From: Acetobacter estunensis
GTDB taxonomy: Bacteria; Pseudomonadota; Alphaproteobacteria; Acetobacterales; Acetobacteraceae
Direction of reading: 5' to 3'
DNA: 64,000 bases
Assembly: GCF_011516945.1 (NCBI RefSeq)
Contig: NZ_WOTH01000015.1
Location: forward strand, 1 to 64,000
In this document: positions 61,594 to 64,000 of the stretch, one piece after another
Numbering within the stretch: the stretch's first letter is position 1
Layout of the letters: each line of letters starts with the position of its first letter
Notes under the pieces: model-generated
The model's database searches: none
Seen by the model: only the letters and a program-made list of their open reading frames with translations
What the model was told of the DNA's origin: nothing
Program-made: the position numbers and the translations under genes

Positions 61594-61759
61594 CCATCCC
61601 TCCCGCAACGCTCTCCGCGCCAGATATGGAACCGCGCTGCGTTACAGAATGAAGATGATCCGGCTCCGCAATCAACAAACAACGCACCACGCTTGAGCTA
61701 CCGCCCAAGTCGTTTCACCTAACTGTGTCCCGCCCGCTACACAGTGGCACCCACTACTT

Positions 61760-62719
61760 CTACGGCGCCGCGGATGGTGTCTCCCCCTCCTCCGGAGGCG
61801 ATGTTTCGAGTGAAGCCTTGCCCACCAGACCACGCGCGAATTCCTGCGCCGAGAAGGGCCGCAGATCCTCGGCTTTCTCCCCCACGCCCACGGCGTGAAT
61901 GGGCAGCTTGAACTCCTCCGCCAGCGCCACGACAATGCCGCCCCGGGCCGAACCATCCAGCTTGGTCACGATCAGACCCGTCACATTGACCAGTTCACGA
62001 AATACGCGCACCTGTTCGACGGCGTTCTGTCCCGTGGTCGCATCGAGTACGAGCAACACGGAGTGGGGTGCCGTCTCGTCGAATTTCTTCATCACGCGGA
62101 TGATCTTGGCCAGCTCTTCCATGAGAGCGCCCTTGTTGTGCAGACGCCCGGCCGTATCGATCAACAGCAGATCGGCCCCTTCCGCCTTCCCCTTGCGCAA
62201 CGCCTCAAACGCAAGCCCCGCCGCATCCGCACCCGGCTTGCCCGCGATGACCGGCACGTTCGTCCGCTCACCCCAGACCTGAAGTTGCTCCACGGCGGCC
62301 GCGCGGAACGTATCGCCCGCCACCATGATGACCTTTTTGCCCTGCTCGCTGAAATAACGACCCATCTTGCCGATGGTGGTCGTCTTGCCTGACCCGTTCA
62401 CACCCACCATGAGCACGACATGCGGCTTGAGTTCGGGGCTCGGCTCGAATGGAATGGCGACAGGCTCCAGTACACGCGCAATCTCGTCGGCAAGAGCCGT
62501 GCGGATTTCCTCATCCGTCACCTCCGTGCCGAAACGCGTGCTGCGGAAGCTCTCGATCACGCGCTCGGCCACTTCGGGGCCAAGATCGGCGGCGATCAGG
62601 TGATCCTCAAGATCTTCAAGCGCCGCTTCATCCAGCTTGCGCTTGGTAAAAACCGCGCCGAGTTTCTGGGTGGAGCGTGACAGCCCCTGCTTGAGACGTG
62701 AGAAAAATCCGAGTGCCAT
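61760..62719 (-). CDS. ftsY: Signal recognition particle receptor FtsY
   Basis: SRP-receptor GTPase that delivers nascent membrane proteins to the translocon. The 319-residue form lacks the long acidic A domain. G1 is Gly-Val-Asn-Gly-Ser-Gly-Lys-Thr-Thr (106-114), and Asp-Thr-Phe-Arg-Ala-Ala-Ala, Asp-Thr-Ala-Gly-Arg and Thr-Lys-Leu-Asp-Gly are present. Its ATG is one base after the mtaB stop. The C-terminus has an extra acidic/Pro tail of about 20 residues. Confidence 0.97.
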   Translation of the reverse strand: MALGFFSRLKQGLSRSTQKLGAVFTKRKLDEAALEDLEDHLIAADLGPEVAERVIESFRSTRFGTEVTDEEIRTALADEIARVLEPVAIPFEPSPELKPHVVLMVGVNGSGKTTTIGKMGRYFSEQGKKVIMVAGDTFRAAAVEQLQVWGERTNVPVIAGKPGADAAGLAFEALRKGKAEGADLLLIDTAGRLHNKGALMEELAKIIRVMKKFDETAPHSVLLVLDATTGQNAVEQVRVFRELVNVTGLIVTKLDGSARGGIVVALAEEFKLPIHAVGVGEKAEDLRPFSAQEFARGLVGKASLETSPPEEGETPSAAP

Positions 62720-62720
62720 G

Positions 62721-63989
62721 TCACACGATCTCCGCCACGATGCCGTCCGCGTCAACCGCCACACCGCGCAAAACCTCAATGCGTCCTGTCTCCGACTCTC
62801 CCTGAGCCAGCCGCACAGGCGCGAACTCCTCCGAATGGCCGCTGTGTGGTGTCTCCATCAAAACCCGCAGTTCCCGACCAAGAAGGCTTTCATAATACCG
62901 CTGCGCGGACTCCGCCCCAAGCGCCCGCACCCGGGCCGCTCGCGCCTTGCGCTCAACGACGGGAATGGCGGGCATACGCGCGGCGGGCGTGCCGGGCCGG
63001 GCGCTGTACGGGAAAACATGCAGATATGGGATCGCCACCTGCGCCAGAAACGCCAGCGTCTCCTCAAAAAGCGCCTCATCTTCCGTGGGGAAACCTGCGA
63101 TCAGGTCCGCACCCAACCCAATTTGTGGACGAATGGAGCGAGCGCGTTCAATCACGGCCGCCGCGTCCGCCACCAGATGCCGCCGCTTCATCCGCTTGAG
63201 GATCATGTCCGATCCTGCCTGCAAGGAGAGATGCAGGTAGGGCATGAACCGCGGCTCGTGTTCCAGAAGACGCCACACGTCCTCATCGATCTCCACCGGA
63301 TCGACGGAGGACAGCCGCAACCGCTCAAGTTCCGGCACGAGTGCGAGAAGACGACGGCAGAGTTGCCCCAGTCGCGGCGTGCCCGGCAGATCTCCGCCCC
63401 ATGACGTGATGTCCACGCCCGTCAGCACCACTTCGCGGTAGCCTGAGGCCACAAGTGCACGCACCTGTTCCACTACCACGCCCACAGGGACGGAGCGCGA
63501 AGGTCCGCGCCCGAAAGGAATGATGCAGAACGTGCAGCGATGATCGCAGCCCTGCTGCACCTGCACGAAAGCCCGCGTGCGTCCGGCGAACTCCGTGACG
63601 AGATGCGCAGCCGTCTCACGGGCCGCCATGATGTCGGACACGGCATGACCGGATTCCAGCGCAGGCAGGCTCCAGCTCTCGGCCTTGAGCTTGTCCTCGT
63701 TACCCAGAACGCGGGTCACACCGGGAAGTGCTGCCCAGCGGTCCGGATCGATCTGTGCTGCGCATCCCGTCACAACGATCCGCGTACTCGGACGCTCACG
63801 ATGCGCGCGTCGGATCGCCTGTCGCGCCTGCCGCTCGGCCTCTCCCGTGACAGCGCAGGTGTTGACGATGATGACATCGTCCAGCGCCGCCGCGTGGCCA
63901 CGCATCACCTCGCTCTCATACGTGTTCAGCCGACAACCGAAGGTGAGGATGTCCACCCCCCCAGTCGGGTCGGTCTCATCCTGAGGCAT
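62721..63989 (-). CDS. mtaB: tRNA (t6A37) methylthiotransferase MtaB
   Basis: Radical-SAM enzyme that converts t6A37 to ms2t6A37 in ANN-decoding tRNAs. The 422 residues carry N-terminal cluster cysteines 19, 45 and 76, and the radical-SAM Cys148-x3-Cys152-x2-Cys155, followed by a TRAM-like C-terminal end. ATG is 11 bases inside the right window edge, so the upstream context (often dapF) cannot be seen. Confidence 0.95.
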   Translation of the reverse strand: MPQDETDPTGGVDILTFGCRLNTYESEVMRGHAAALDDVIIVNTCAVTGEAERQARQAIRRAHRERPSTRIVVTGCAAQIDPDRWAALPGVTRVLGNEDKLKAESWSLPALESGHAVSDIMAARETAAHLVTEFAGRTRAFVQVQQGCDHRCTFCIIPFGRGPSRSVPVGVVVEQVRALVASGYREVVLTGVDITSWGGDLPGTPRLGQLCRRLLALVPELERLRLSSVDPVEIDEDVWRLLEHEPRFMPYLHLSLQAGSDMILKRMKRRHLVADAAAVIERARSIRPQIGLGADLIAGFPTEDEALFEETLAFLAQVAIPYLHVFPYSARPGTPAARMPAIPVVERKARAARVRALGAESAQRYYESLLGRELRVLMETPHSGHSEEFAPVRLAQGESETGRIEVLRGVAVDADGIVAEIV

Positions 63990-64000
63990 GGTCTCGCGCT

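Overview
The window is a GC-rich, densely coded chromosomal segment of an alphaproteobacterium, most likely an acetic acid bacterium (Acetobacteraceae). This rests on the protein repertoire: a GapR (DUF2312) nucleoid protein, a BBP2-type porin, an mreBCD-mrdA-rodA block, a rplY-pth-ychF / proA-nadD-rsfS order, a stand-alone acetate kinase, and an FAD-linked D-lactate dehydrogenase type oxidase. No genus is assigned. About 64 protein genes and one tRNA are supported. There is no rRNA operon, CRISPR array, insertion sequence or prophage.

Layout. 1-6.2 kb: a truncated gene end, a small lipoprotein, acetate kinase (ackA), UDP-glucose dehydrogenase (ugd), an MlaE/MlaF-like lipid ABC transporter pair and anmK. 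6.2-6.3 kb: tRNA-Thr(UGU) with its own promoter. 6.5-14.4 kb is more accessory: oleate hydratase next to an aquaporin-like channel with altered NPA boxes, small lipoproteins and orphans, a LysR regulator, a zinc-ribbon membrane protein and a large protein of 47-residue repeats. 14.5-21.5 kb: a minus-strand housekeeping block for ribosome maturation and translation (rplY, pth, ychF, rsfS, rlmH, a THUMP methyltransferase) with proA and nadD. 21.6-29.3 kb: two paralogous glycine-zipper lipoproteins, then the cell-shape operon mreB-mreC-mreD-mrdA-rodA plus a DUF3293 gene. 29.3-32.1 kb: the cobalamin nucleotide-loop genes cobU, cobT, cobS and cobC. 32.1-34.6 kb: zwf followed by two unknown envelope proteins. 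34.7-38.6 kb: gapR, a membrane coiled-coil protein, two tandem thymidylate-kinase-like P-loop proteins and a DnaJ-type co-chaperone translationally coupled to a 55-residue protein. 38.9-44.2 kb: a Na+/H+ antiporter, aspS and an FAD-linked oxidase.

44.4-53.2 kb is a surface-glycan locus: a flippase, a GT2 and a GT4 glycosyltransferase, an ELM1-family protein, a GT32-like protein with a damaged DXD motif, a metallophosphoesterase, a CDP-glycerol glycerophosphotransferase-like protein and a GINT1-domain protein. Together with ugd (UDP-glucuronate supply) it suggests a glycan made of sugars and possibly polyol phosphates. 53.3-64 kb returns to core functions: an HNH-like small protein, arfB, lepA, an M3 peptidase with an ABC1/UbiB kinase, a porin, ftsY and mtaB.

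The best leads are the candidate ATA start of rsfS, which has a perfect ribosome-binding site and overlaps the nadD stop; a perfect 17-bp inverted repeat covering both the lepA stop and the next start codon; the coupled 55-residue protein upstream of the DnaJ gene; the tandem kinase paralogs; the 141-bp-period repeat protein; and the glycan locus with its ELM1 and GINT1 members. Functional calls are from motif recognition only; no database search was run.
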